A stretch of DNA of 64,000 nucleotides from JAKIVR01 sp035933635 (GTDB lineage Archaea > Thermoplasmatota > Thermoplasmata > Lutacidiplasmatales > UBA184), in NCBI GenBank assembly GCA_035933635.1, contig DASYYY010000038.1, positions 18,897 through 82,896 on the forward strand. The letters are read 5' to 3'. The translations under genes and the position numbers were made by a program. The notes under the pieces were generated by a model that saw only the letters and a program-made list of their open reading frames with translations, was not told where the DNA came from and searched no databases. Within the stretch, counting starts at the first letter, position 1, and each line of letters starts with the position of its first letter. Shown here piece after piece: positions 49,676 through 57,315 of this stretch.

Positions 49676-51451
49676 TCAGGCGGCGGCCTCGTAGTAGTAC
49701 TCGCCCGCCGCCCGTTGCTCGCGGTCGAGTGCCGAACCCTCCCGGTTGATCCGCGGGCGCATCGTTTCGGCGTCGCGGCGGAAGGTCACTTCGACCTGCT
49801 CGAGGAGCCGGTTCATCCCATCCCGCATCGCGAACGGTCCCTCCCCCACGCCCCCGGCACCGTCGTGCTCGGGCCGGAAGACCATCAGCCCGTCGCACGC
49901 GAGGTCGATGAAGTAGACGTCATGGTCCACGACGAGGGCGGTGCACGCCTGGCGCTCCACCTGGCGCCGGATCAGCTTCGCCATGGCCATGCGCTCATCC
50001 GCGTCAAGGTAGGCCGAGGGTTCGTCCAGGAGGTAGAGCGTCGCCGGGCGGGCGAGCGCCAACGCGCAGGCCGCCCGCTGGAGCTCCCCTCCGGAGAGGT
50101 CGGTCAGGGCCACGTCGAGCACTCCCTCGAGCCGGAGCCCGGGGACCAGTTCGCGTTCGAATACCTTCAGGTCGAAGGTCGGGTCCCCCGACAGCGCGCT
50201 CATCCGGTCCCTGAGGCTCGCGGACTGGCTCGCCTTCAGGTACTGCGGCTTGTAGCTCACCGTCACGCCGGCGGGGGCGGTCCCCTCGGTCGGCGGTTCG
50301 ACGCCGGCGAGCATCTTGACGAACGTCGTCTTCCCGGTCGCGTTCGGGCCGACGATGCCGACGGTCTCGCCCTTGGCGAGCTCACCGCCGGTGACGCGCA
50401 GACGGAAGTGCGGGTACTCCTTGGTCAGCGCCGGGAAATCGACGCGACGGGACCGGCCCGCCGGCGGCTTGGGCGGATGCGCGATGAACCGGACCGGCTC
50501 GGTCCGGAACCGCACGTTCTCGTCGCGCAGGTAGCCGGTGAGGTAGGTGTTGATCGCCGACCGCATCGGCAGCGGATGGGAGATCACGCCGAACGCGGCC
50601 TCCTCGCCGTAGACCAAGTGCGCCTGGTCGGCGAGATAGTCGAGGAGCGCGAGGTCGTGTTCGACGACGACGACGCTCTTGGATTCCCCCAGCCGCCGCA
50701 ACTCCCGCGCGATCGACAGCCGGTGGACGATGTCGAGATAGCTCGACGGCTCATCGAACAGGTAGAGGTCCGCCTCGCTGGTGAGCGTACGCGCGATCGC
50801 GACGAGCTGGAGCTCCCCGCCCGACAGCTCGGCGAGCTTGCGGTCATGCTTGTGCGCCAGTCCGACCCGCTCGAGGCCGACCGCGGGGGAGCCGCCCCCG
50901 GCCGCCACGTACTCCTCCGCCGTGACCGGTTCCTCGGCGATCCGGTCGACGTACTGCGGCTTGACCACGGACCGCAGCTCACCCCGCTCGATCTTGCGGA
51001 AGTGCTCGTGGAGCTGCGTGCCGCGGTAGTGCTCCAGGACCTTGGCCCAGGTCCCCGGTTCGTCATACTGGCCGAGGTTCGGCACCTCCGTCCCGGCCAG
51101 CACGCGCAACGCCGTCGACTTGCCGGTGCCGTTCGGGCCGAGGATGCCGGTCACGCCTGCCGGCGCGGGGATCGGCAGGCGGTAGAGGCGGAACCCGTTG
51201 TACCCGTAGCGGTGGACGATCTCGGACTCGTCGGCCTCGGGGGTGTTCAGGATCTTGATCGCGTCGAACGGACACTTGTGGACACAGATGCCGCAGCCGA
51301 TGCAGAGCGTTTCAGAGATGATCGGCTTGCCGGTCGGGCCCTCGACGATGCACTCCTGACCCATCCGGACCGGCGGGCAGTAGGCCTGGCACTCCCACTG
51401 GCAGTCCTTCGGGTGACAACGGTCGCTGAGGAGGATGGCGATGCGGGCCAC
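49676..51451 (-). CDS. abce1: ABCE1/Rli1 ribosome-recycling ATPase
   Basis: A 591-residue ABC protein with an N-terminal Fe-S domain (CHPKDCQWECQAYCPP and CIGCGICVHKCPFDAI), two ATPase domains (GILGPNGTGKSTALRVLAG ... SGGELQLVAIA, and GIVGPNATGKTTFVKMLAG ... LSGGELQRAA ... LYLLDEPSAYLDADE), and the hinge region. It splits ribosomes after termination and is an essential archaeal protein. Unusually it is the last gene of an operon with a putative exporter; its GTG is 3 nt after the transporter ATPase stop. Confidence 0.93.
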   Translation of the reverse strand: MARIAILLSDRCHPKDCQWECQAYCPPVRMGQECIVEGPTGKPIISETLCIGCGICVHKCPFDAIKILNTPEADESEIVHRYGYNGFRLYRLPIPAPAGVTGILGPNGTGKSTALRVLAGTEVPNLGQYDEPGTWAKVLEHYRGTQLHEHFRKIERGELRSVVKPQYVDRIAEEPVTAEEYVAAGGGSPAVGLERVGLAHKHDRKLAELSGGELQLVAIARTLTSEADLYLFDEPSSYLDIVHRLSIARELRRLGESKSVVVVEHDLALLDYLADQAHLVYGEEAAFGVISHPLPMRSAINTYLTGYLRDENVRFRTEPVRFIAHPPKPPAGRSRRVDFPALTKEYPHFRLRVTGGELAKGETVGIVGPNATGKTTFVKMLAGVEPPTEGTAPAGVTVSYKPQYLKASQSASLRDRMSALSGDPTFDLKVFERELVPGLRLEGVLDVALTDLSGGELQRAACALALARPATLYLLDEPSAYLDADERMAMAKLIRRQVERQACTALVVDHDVYFIDLACDGLMVFRPEHDGAGGVGEGPFAMRDGMNRLLEQVEVTFRRDAETMRPRINREGSALDREQRAAGEYYYEAAA

Positions 51452-51454
51452 GGT

Positions 51455-52174
51455 CTACTCCGCGGCCGAGTCTCGAACGACCGAACCGTCCTGCAGGGTC
51501 AGATGTCGTCGGGCGCGCTGGGCGACGATCGGGTTGTGCGTAACGAGCACGACGGTGGCGCCGGTGCGTTGATGGATCTCGGAGAGGAGGTCGACGACGA
51601 TCTCGGTATTGGCACGGTCGAGCTCTCCCGTCGGTTCGTCGGCCAGCACCAGCCCCGGTCGGTTGGCGAGCGCCCGGGCGATGGCGACGCGCTGCTCTTC
51701 CCCGCCGGAGAGCTGGTGGGGGTAGGCCTTGGCCCGCGCGGCGACCCCGACCTGGCCGAGCAGGTCGTCGGCCCGGGCGCGCCGCTCGGCGGCGGGGCGC
51801 CCGGCGGCGCGCAGCGGTAGTTCGACGTTCTCGCGGGCGGTCAAGGTGGGTACCAAGAAGAAGCGCTGAAAGATGAAGCCCACTCCGTCGAGGCGTCGAT
51901 GGGCGCGTTCGCGCTCGGAGAGCGCCGCGACGTCACCGCCGTTCCACTTCACAGTACCGACGGTGGGACGGTCGAGAAGACCGAGGATGTTGAGGAGCGT
52001 GGTCTTGCCCCCTCCGGATGGCCCCTCGATGGAGAGGAACGTGCCGGGCTCGATCCGCAGCCTTATTCCCCGCAGCGCGCGCACTTCCTCGGGAGTGCCA
52101 GCGTGGAAGACCCGCTCCACGCCCGAGAGGACGACCTCCGTGCGCGGGTGTTCCTCGGTGGCGAGCGGACTCAA
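51455..52174 (-). CDS. ABC transporter ATPase, MacB/LolD type
   Basis: A 239-residue ATPase: Walker A GPSGGGKTTLLN, Q-loop FQRFFLVP, signature LSGGEEQRVAIARAL and Walker B LVLADEPTGELD. It pairs with the two FtsX-type permeases upstream. The start is TTG overlapping the TGA of the preceding permease (TTGA at 52171-52174), giving tight coupling. Family members extrude lipids, lipoproteins, peptides or antibiotics in a mechanotransmission style. Confidence 0.88.
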   Translation of the reverse strand: MSPLATEEHPRTEVVLSGVERVFHAGTPEEVRALRGIRLRIEPGTFLSIEGPSGGGKTTLLNILGLLDRPTVGTVKWNGGDVAALSERERAHRRLDGVGFIFQRFFLVPTLTARENVELPLRAAGRPAAERRARADDLLGQVGVAARAKAYPHQLSGGEEQRVAIARALANRPGLVLADEPTGELDRANTEIVVDLLSEIHQRTGATVVLVTHNPIVAQRARRHLTLQDGSVVRDSAAE

Positions 52175-53421
52175 CGTAGCGCCTCCGTGATGGGCACGCG
52201 TAGGGCCGCGCGAGTGGCGAGGAGGCTGGAAGCCACTCCCAGAGCGACGACCGCTCCGAGGAGCGCTGCGAGCACGACGGGATCGAAGACCGCGAGCTGC
52301 GCCGCGTCCTGAGCACCGGCGGTCCCCCAGGCCGCGATCGCGCGAACGGTCACGTAGCCGAGCGCGAGTCCCCCGAGCGCCCCGAACCCCCCGAGCATCA
52401 ACCCCTGACCGGCCAGGTCGGCCCCCAGGAACCGGGCCGGCTCCCCGATGGCGCGCCGGATCGCGATGGTCGAACGCATCGCCTCCACTCTCCGCACCAG
52501 GACCAGCGCGAGGAAGAACAGCCCGACCGCAACCGACGCCGAGGAGAGGGCCAAGTAGAATCCCATGAGGATCGCCGCCGAGCTCCGCTCCTGGTCAACG
52601 GTCTGGCTCTGCGTGGTCACCGAGTAGAACGGGTAGAGCGACTGGATCTGGCGCGCGACTTCGGCGACGGTTCCGGGATCCCGGGCGGCCGAACCCGCGA
52701 GACCGACATCGACCGAGTCGGCCGCGTCGATCGGACCTCCCAGGGAGTTCCGCGCATTGCCGGTGAGCACCTGGAGCTCGGCGAGGGGCACGATCACGGC
52801 GAACGCACCGGTCGGGCCAAGGAGTGCCGGGGGTACCCCGAAGGTCCCCACGACGCGTAGCGCGGTCGAGTTCGTCGACGTCGAGGTCGGGGCCAGTCGC
52901 ACGGTGTCCCCGACGCGGATCTGGTAGGCGTTCGCGATCGGGCTCGACACCATCAGCTCCGTCGCGGCCGGCCCGGAATAGCTGCCGTTGTCCCACTGCT
53001 CGGAGTCCGCCCCGTCCGAAAAGGGGAGCGGCGAGGGGAACAGCGCCCGTTGGTCCGGCGGAAGACTTTGCACGAAGGGGCCGGGGAGCACGCCCTCGCA
53101 CAGGACCGGGAGGGGCCCGCCGGTCGACCGGAAGAGATCCAGTGACACCGAGAGTACCGGGGAGACCTCTCCGACATGGGCGAGATGGCCGATGGCGGCC
53201 ACGAGGTCGTGCGTCCGGCTGATCCCATGCGTCCCGGGGGCGGTCAGGGAGATCTGGAACCCCGAGGACTGGAGGTCGTTGAGCACGTGGTCCGAGACGC
53301 CCCCCCCGACGGAGAGGAGCACCACGGGAAGGGAGACGGCGACGGCGAGCGCGATGCACGCCATCACGGTCTGGGTACGCCAGTTCCGGAGCCGCCACCC
53401 GCTCCCGAGACCGGAGCTCAT
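52171..53421 (-). CDS. FtsX/MacB-type ABC permease (subunit 2)
   Basis: A 416-residue membrane protein: N-terminal helix (VMACIALAVAVSLPVVLLSV), a large extracellular domain of about 240 residues, and three C-terminal helices with the FtsX signature RRVEAMRSTIAIRRAIGEP in the cytosolic loop. Its ATG overlaps the TGA of the upstream permease by 4 nt (ATGA at 53418-53421). It should form a heterodimer with that subunit. Confidence 0.85.
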   Translation of the reverse strand: MSSGLGSGWRLRNWRTQTVMACIALAVAVSLPVVLLSVGGGVSDHVLNDLQSSGFQISLTAPGTHGISRTHDLVAAIGHLAHVGEVSPVLSVSLDLFRSTGGPLPVLCEGVLPGPFVQSLPPDQRALFPSPLPFSDGADSEQWDNGSYSGPAATELMVSSPIANAYQIRVGDTVRLAPTSTSTNSTALRVVGTFGVPPALLGPTGAFAVIVPLAELQVLTGNARNSLGGPIDAADSVDVGLAGSAARDPGTVAEVARQIQSLYPFYSVTTQSQTVDQERSSAAILMGFYLALSSASVAVGLFFLALVLVRRVEAMRSTIAIRRAIGEPARFLGADLAGQGLMLGGFGALGGLALGYVTVRAIAAWGTAGAQDAAQLAVFDPVVLAALLGAVVALGVASSLLATRAALRVPITEALR

Positions 53422-54773
53422 GGCGCGCGCAGCTCCTCGGCGATCGGGAGGCGAAGCGCCCGGGCGATCGGCAGGACCGATGCGGCCAGGCCGATCGCTA
53501 CGACGAGGAGGACCGACGAGGCGACCACCGTCGGGTCGAACGTCACGAACGAGAAGGCGGCGGGCAGCCCGGCCACCAGCCGACCGAGGAACAGGTTGAT
53601 CGCCTCGGCGCCGGCGAGACCGAGCGGAGCGCCGACGGCGAGCCCGAGCGCGGCGAGGAGCAACCCCTCGGAGGCGATCTCCTGGGCGATCCACGTGGGA
53701 CGGAATCCGATCGCCCGGAGCAGCGCGATCTCGCGGCTGCGGTCGTCGACCGACATGACGAGCACGGTCGAGGTGAACAGCAGGGCCACCACCACGCCGA
53801 TCCCCCCGACCAGGGTGCCGAACGTCCGGTACACGTCGACGACATTCTGGACCGCCTTGAGGATGTCCGAGAGGGTAAAGAAGGTCAGGCCGGGGAACGC
53901 TCCACCGAGGTCCGACTGGTCGTCGGTGGCCGACCCCGGCGCGTGAAGGTGGATCAGAACCAGCGATGCCGGATCGGCGACGCCCGAGCCGGGTCCCAAC
54001 ACCGACTGCACCTCGGACAGGTACCCGAAGGCGAGGAGCGCGGAGGGGATCAGCCAGAACGGACCGGAGATACCGACCACGCGGAAGATCGTCGCATTCG
54101 CGAACCATCCGGCCAGCTCGGCGGGACGGCTCGGGGTGGCGGCTGACGCCCACAGCTCCCCACCGACCGAGACCCTCAGCACGCCGGCGAGCGCTTGGTC
54201 GAGGACGATCTCATGGGTCGAGGGGCCGGTGAAGGTGCCGTTCGCGAAGTGGGGGTCCCCCGGCGCGGTGAACCCGGTTCCGTTGAAGATCGGCGGGACG
54301 GTGATGCCGGAGTTGTCGCCCGGGATCCACCCCACGATGCCGCTGCCGGTGGGCGCCCAACCGGCCGGGACGCCCGAGCCGTCCGGGGAGTCGTTGGTGC
54401 GGGCGTAGAGCGAGGAGTTGGCAAAGACGAGATCCGCCACCAGCCAGGGGCTCGCGGTCGCCACGTTGGGGTCCACGCGGGGGATCTCGGCAGCGAGGGC
54501 GTGCGCCGAGGCTACCGGTGGGAAGTTCGATTGGGTGAGCGAGGTGTTCGCGCTGGTGGCCAGGAGGTAGACGCCGCTCGACTGGGCGAGTTCGCTCGCG
54601 CTCGAGTCGATACCGGCCGAGAGCGCGAGCAGCACGATGACGAGCGCGGTGGCGAGCCCGATGCCGAGCGCCGTCAGCGCACTGCGACCCCGGCGCCGGC
54701 GGATCCCGTCCCAGGCGTACCGCACGACCGCTCCGTCGAGCCCGCTAGCTCCCCGTCGCGCGTCGGAGCTCAT
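53418..54773 (-). CDS. FtsX/MacB-type ABC permease (subunit 1)
   Basis: A 451-residue permease with a basic N-terminal cytosolic stretch (IRRRRGRSALTALGIGLATA), a long periplasm-like extracellular domain, and three C-terminal helices. The MacB-type cytosolic loop reads DDRSREIALLRAIGFRPTWI. Substrate unknown. The ATG at 54773 overlaps the end of mptA by 29 nt, so the exporter genes are in the mptA operon. Confidence 0.85.
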   Translation of the reverse strand: MSSDARRGASGLDGAVVRYAWDGIRRRRGRSALTALGIGLATALVIVLLALSAGIDSSASELAQSSGVYLLATSANTSLTQSNFPPVASAHALAAEIPRVDPNVATASPWLVADLVFANSSLYARTNDSPDGSGVPAGWAPTGSGIVGWIPGDNSGITVPPIFNGTGFTAPGDPHFANGTFTGPSTHEIVLDQALAGVLRVSVGGELWASAATPSRPAELAGWFANATIFRVVGISGPFWLIPSALLAFGYLSEVQSVLGPGSGVADPASLVLIHLHAPGSATDDQSDLGGAFPGLTFFTLSDILKAVQNVVDVYRTFGTLVGGIGVVVALLFTSTVLVMSVDDRSREIALLRAIGFRPTWIAQEIASEGLLLAALGLAVGAPLGLAGAEAINLFLGRLVAGLPAAFSFVTFDPTVVASSVLLVVAIGLAASVLPIARALRLPIAEELRAP

Positions 54774-55704
54774 CGAGGCTCGCGCGGTGGGAGGCGGTCA
54801 CGTCGTACTTGTGGATGGATTCCTCGCTGCGGGTCTCGGCGTAGACCACGGTGCCCGCGGGCAGCTCGGGGAACCGCGATGGGACCCCGGCCAGGACGTC
54901 GCGGAGGACGTCCTCGACGAACTTGGGGTTCCGATGGGCGTTGAGAACGACGCGGGCTTCGTCGCCCCGCTTGAGGATCGCGAAGGTCGGGCTCGATTGG
55001 GCGGACTCGATCGCATCGACGATGGAGTCGGCCTCGATGCGAGCCGGCTCGAGGAACTCGAAGACGAGGCGGGTCCGATTGCGCTGATTGTGGCTGACGA
55101 TCGGCAGCGCTGCGAGCGAGGGATCCTTCAGGAGCGGGAATTCCTCCTCGAGGAGCGTTCGGCAGGACTCCATCGCGCAGGGGCACGCGGTCATGCCCAC
55201 CGCTTCGGCTCCCACGGACCACACGACGGTCGGCGTCGGGCTCGAACCGTTGCGGGCGGCGCGGGCGTCGGCGAGGAGGATGTAGTCCTCCAGACTCCGG
55301 CGCTCGGGGCTCACCCCACGGGGCAGGAAGTACTCGGCCCGGGCCGACACCTCCGCGTCCTGGGCGTAGGCATGGCGCTCGAGGAGCTCCCGGGCGATCT
55401 GTACGCACGCTCCCTCCAGGCTCTCGACGGGTCGGGTCGCCGTGGCGTCGACGACCTCGGTGAGGAGCTGGGCGTTGCGCGAGAGGTCCGAGCCCTTGCG
55501 GCTGGAGGGGAGGTCGACGTGGACGGCGAAATCGACGCTGAGCGTCACGACCCGGTCGGGGCGCTGGACCGCGAGCGGCTTGCGCACCCCGCTGACGCCG
55601 ACGCGGCGCAGCGTCAGGCGCCCGGCCGGGGGCGCCATCGCGTGGACGTCCTTCACGTCGCGATGCACCCGGGCCCGGTTCTTGAGGTTGCGCGGCCCCG
55701 CCAC
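54745..55704 (-). CDS. mptA: GTP cyclohydrolase MptA (type IV)
   Basis: A 319-residue FolE2/MptA-type enzyme that opens GTP to start (tetrahydro)methanopterin or folate-like pterin synthesis. Landmarks: LTLRRVGVSGVRKPL, FAVHVDLPSSRKGSDLSRNAQ, the metal cysteine in VGMTACPCAMESCR and the HNQRNR motif. In archaea this family is iron-dependent. Start GTG at 55704 with CTATAAC about 27 nt upstream (leaderless). It heads a five-gene operon: mptA, permease, permease, ATPase, ABCE1. Confidence 0.88.
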   Translation of the reverse strand: MAGPRNLKNRARVHRDVKDVHAMAPPAGRLTLRRVGVSGVRKPLAVQRPDRVVTLSVDFAVHVDLPSSRKGSDLSRNAQLLTEVVDATATRPVESLEGACVQIARELLERHAYAQDAEVSARAEYFLPRGVSPERRSLEDYILLADARAARNGSSPTPTVVWSVGAEAVGMTACPCAMESCRTLLEEEFPLLKDPSLAALPIVSHNQRNRTRLVFEFLEPARIEADSIVDAIESAQSSPTFAILKRGDEARVVLNAHRNPKFVEDVLRDVLAGVPSRFPELPAGTVVYAETRSEESIHKYDVTASHRASLDELRRATGS

Positions 55705-55726
55705 CGCGCGAGCGCGACGGGCACGC

Positions 55727-55739
55727 CGACGTTATAGGA
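55727..55739. promoter_or_regulatory. Single TATA region between mptA and the DUF59 gene
   Basis: GACGTTATAGGAC: read on the minus strand (CTATAAC) it is about 27 nt before mptA's GTG, and on the plus strand (GTTATAGG) about 28 nt before the DUF59 ATG. One site may serve both directions. Confidence 0.45.
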
Positions 55740-55762
55740 CGCGCGCGGCTCGTTCGTCGTCC

Positions 55763-56155
55763 ATGTCGGAAGCCGCCCCCGCCGCCGGTCCGACCGCCCC
55801 TGCCCCGAGCGCATCGCCTCCCGGGCCCAACCCGTTCGCCACCGACCCGGCGCACGAGGGCCAGGTCCAGCAGATCCGGGAGAACCTGAAGAAAATCTAC
55901 GACCCCGAGATCCCGATGAACATCGTCGACCTCGGATTGATCTACGCCGTCGAGTGGAAGGGTGAGGACGTCACCGTCCGGATGACGCTCACGGCGCCGG
56001 GCTGTCCGGTGGCCGGGATCCTCGCCGACGAGGTCAAGAGCGCCGTGGAGAAGGTCGGCGGCGTCCACGCCGCGACGGTCGACATGGTCTGGGAGCCGCC
56101 GTGGAGTCCGGACCGGATGAGCGATTTCGCGAAGCGCCAGTTCGGTTACCTCTGA
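55763..56155 (+). CDS. DUF59/MIP18-family protein (SufT-like)
   Basis: A 130-residue protein: a disordered Pro/Ala-rich N-terminus (1-30) and a MIP18/PaaD-like domain (YDPEIPMNIVDLGLIYAVEW through VWEPPWSPDRMS) with TAPGCPVAG containing the family cysteine. Family members help deliver or mature Fe-S clusters. It fits the Suf-rich surroundings, although it is separated from the suf loci by 10 kb. Confidence 0.85.
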   Translation: MSEAAPAAGPTAPAPSASPPGPNPFATDPAHEGQVQQIRENLKKIYDPEIPMNIVDLGLIYAVEWKGEDVTVRMTLTAPGCPVAGILADEVKSAVEKVGGVHAATVDMVWEPPWSPDRMSDFAKRQFGYL

Positions 56156-56251
56156 TCGGGAACTCCCCGCGGCGTGACCGGGTGCGACCCGGTCCGGTCA
56201 TCATGGTCCTCCGTCCGGTAGGTCCGTTGCCGAAGAGGCAGGAACACGAAG

Positions 56252-56509
56252 ATGGGCGACGACGAATCGGAGTGCGGTGGACACGGACGACGGCACGGCT
56301 TTCTCGCGTGGACGGCCTACCGGGCCTACAACGAGCTCCTCCGCGAGAAGATCAAGAAGAAGTTCGAGGCCCAGGAGGGTCCCTGGATGGACAAGGTCGC
56401 CGACCAGCTCGTCCAGCTGGTCAACGCGCGCTGGGAAGGCGGTCGGAAGGGCGAGGCGCAGGAGCGCGAGATCCTCGAGAAGCTCGACCAGCTCTTCAAC
56501 GAGGCCTGA
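56252..56509 (+). CDS. Small charged helical protein, unknown function
   Basis: An 85-residue protein with a Cys/His-containing start (ECGGHGRRHG) followed by a highly charged, mostly helical body (NELLREKIKKKFEAQEGP, then MDKVADQLVQLVNARWEGG and EILEKLDQLFNEA). It resembles small chaperone- or membrane-surface helices. No family recognised. It lies between the DUF59 gene and a winged-helix gene, all rightward. Confidence 0.6.
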   Translation: MGDDESECGGHGRRHGFLAWTAYRAYNELLREKIKKKFEAQEGPWMDKVADQLVQLVNARWEGGRKGEAQEREILEKLDQLFNEA

Positions 56510-56525
56510 GCCGGGGAGCGTAACG

Positions 56526-56603
56526 ATGGATCCGATCGGTCCCGGGCCGGAGCCGAGCATCCCGATGCCCGCCCCCTACCCGGGCGGCCCGGGTGGGCTC
56601 TAG
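56526..56603 (+). CDS. Possible 25-residue micro-ORF
   Basis: ATG GAT CCG... encodes MDPIGPGPEPSIPMPAPYPG and five further residues, ending TAG at 56603. It is 16 nt after the preceding gene, with GGGGAG upstream. Pro/Gly-rich; could be a chance frame. Recorded because start spacing and position would fit an operon member. Confidence 0.25.
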   Translation: MDPIGPGPEPSIPMPAPYPGGPGGL

Positions 56604-56671
56604 TCCCCCGGCCACAAGGTTACCCTCGCGCCGCTGAACCTGTTTAAGCGGGGACACCGGTCTATCCTCCG

Positions 56672-57298
56672 ATGGCGGACGTTTCCTCCGAAGGGACCGG
56701 TGCCCCCCGCGACCCACGCGTGGAGGACCGTATCGTCGAGCTGCTCGAGCAGCACCCCGGTGCCCTCGCCTTCAACGGGATCCGGCGGACGCTTCGGGTC
56801 CACCCCGAGTCTCTGACCCGGGCGCTGAAACGGCTGGAGCGCTACGGTGTCGTCGCGCGCGAGGCGACGGGGTATCGACTTTCGGCCACGCCGGCCCCTG
56901 ACGAAACCGGCCCCGAGCCCGAGGGGGTCGAGCTGCCCCGCACCTCGGTGGCCGAGGTCCAGATGGCCCCGGGGCTGTCGGAGGGTCAGATCCTCGGCAT
57001 GCTCGCCGGCCGCTGGGCGGGCAACCTGCGCTGGGTCGGGGTCTACGATTCCTCGACCGAGCCGCTCCTCGCATGGTCTCGGACCGACGGGCCCGGTCAG
57101 GTCCTCCTCGGGTATCGAACCGGGGTCCTGCGTGTCTACACCGAGCCGTATCCGCCGACCGAAGCGCTGAGCGAGGCGGCCCGCAATCTCCTCGTCTACG
57201 CCCTCGGCCGGGTCCACGACCTCGCGCCGCCGTCCACCGAACGCGGGGTCTCGGCGTTCCGGCTCGGACCGCGCCGGGTCGACTTCGGTCCGAACTGA
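56672..57298 (+). CDS. Winged-helix protein with unknown C-terminal domain
   Basis: A 208-residue protein. Residues about 15-70 are a winged helix (RIVELLEQHPGALAFNGIRR, TLRVHPESLTRALKRLERYG) typical of archaeal regulators. The remainder (GMLAGRWAGNLRWVGVYDSS, then VLLGYRTGVLRVYTEPYPP) looks like a small alpha/beta ligand-binding or dimerisation domain I do not recognise. Leaderless: TTTAAGC lies 27 nt before the ATG. Convergent with rfcL. Confidence 0.7.
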   Translation: MADVSSEGTGAPRDPRVEDRIVELLEQHPGALAFNGIRRTLRVHPESLTRALKRLERYGVVAREATGYRLSATPAPDETGPEPEGVELPRTSVAEVQMAPGLSEGQILGMLAGRWAGNLRWVGVYDSSTEPLLAWSRTDGPGQVLLGYRTGVLRVYTEPYPPTEALSEAARNLLVYALGRVHDLAPPSTERGVSAFRLGPRRVDFGPN

Positions 57299-57315
57299 CC
57301 CGACAGTCCGCGCGG

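Noticed and set aside
49631..51820. 729-codon open frame on the plus strand
   Set aside because: Antisense to ABCE1 and the transporter ATPase, with low-complexity composition.
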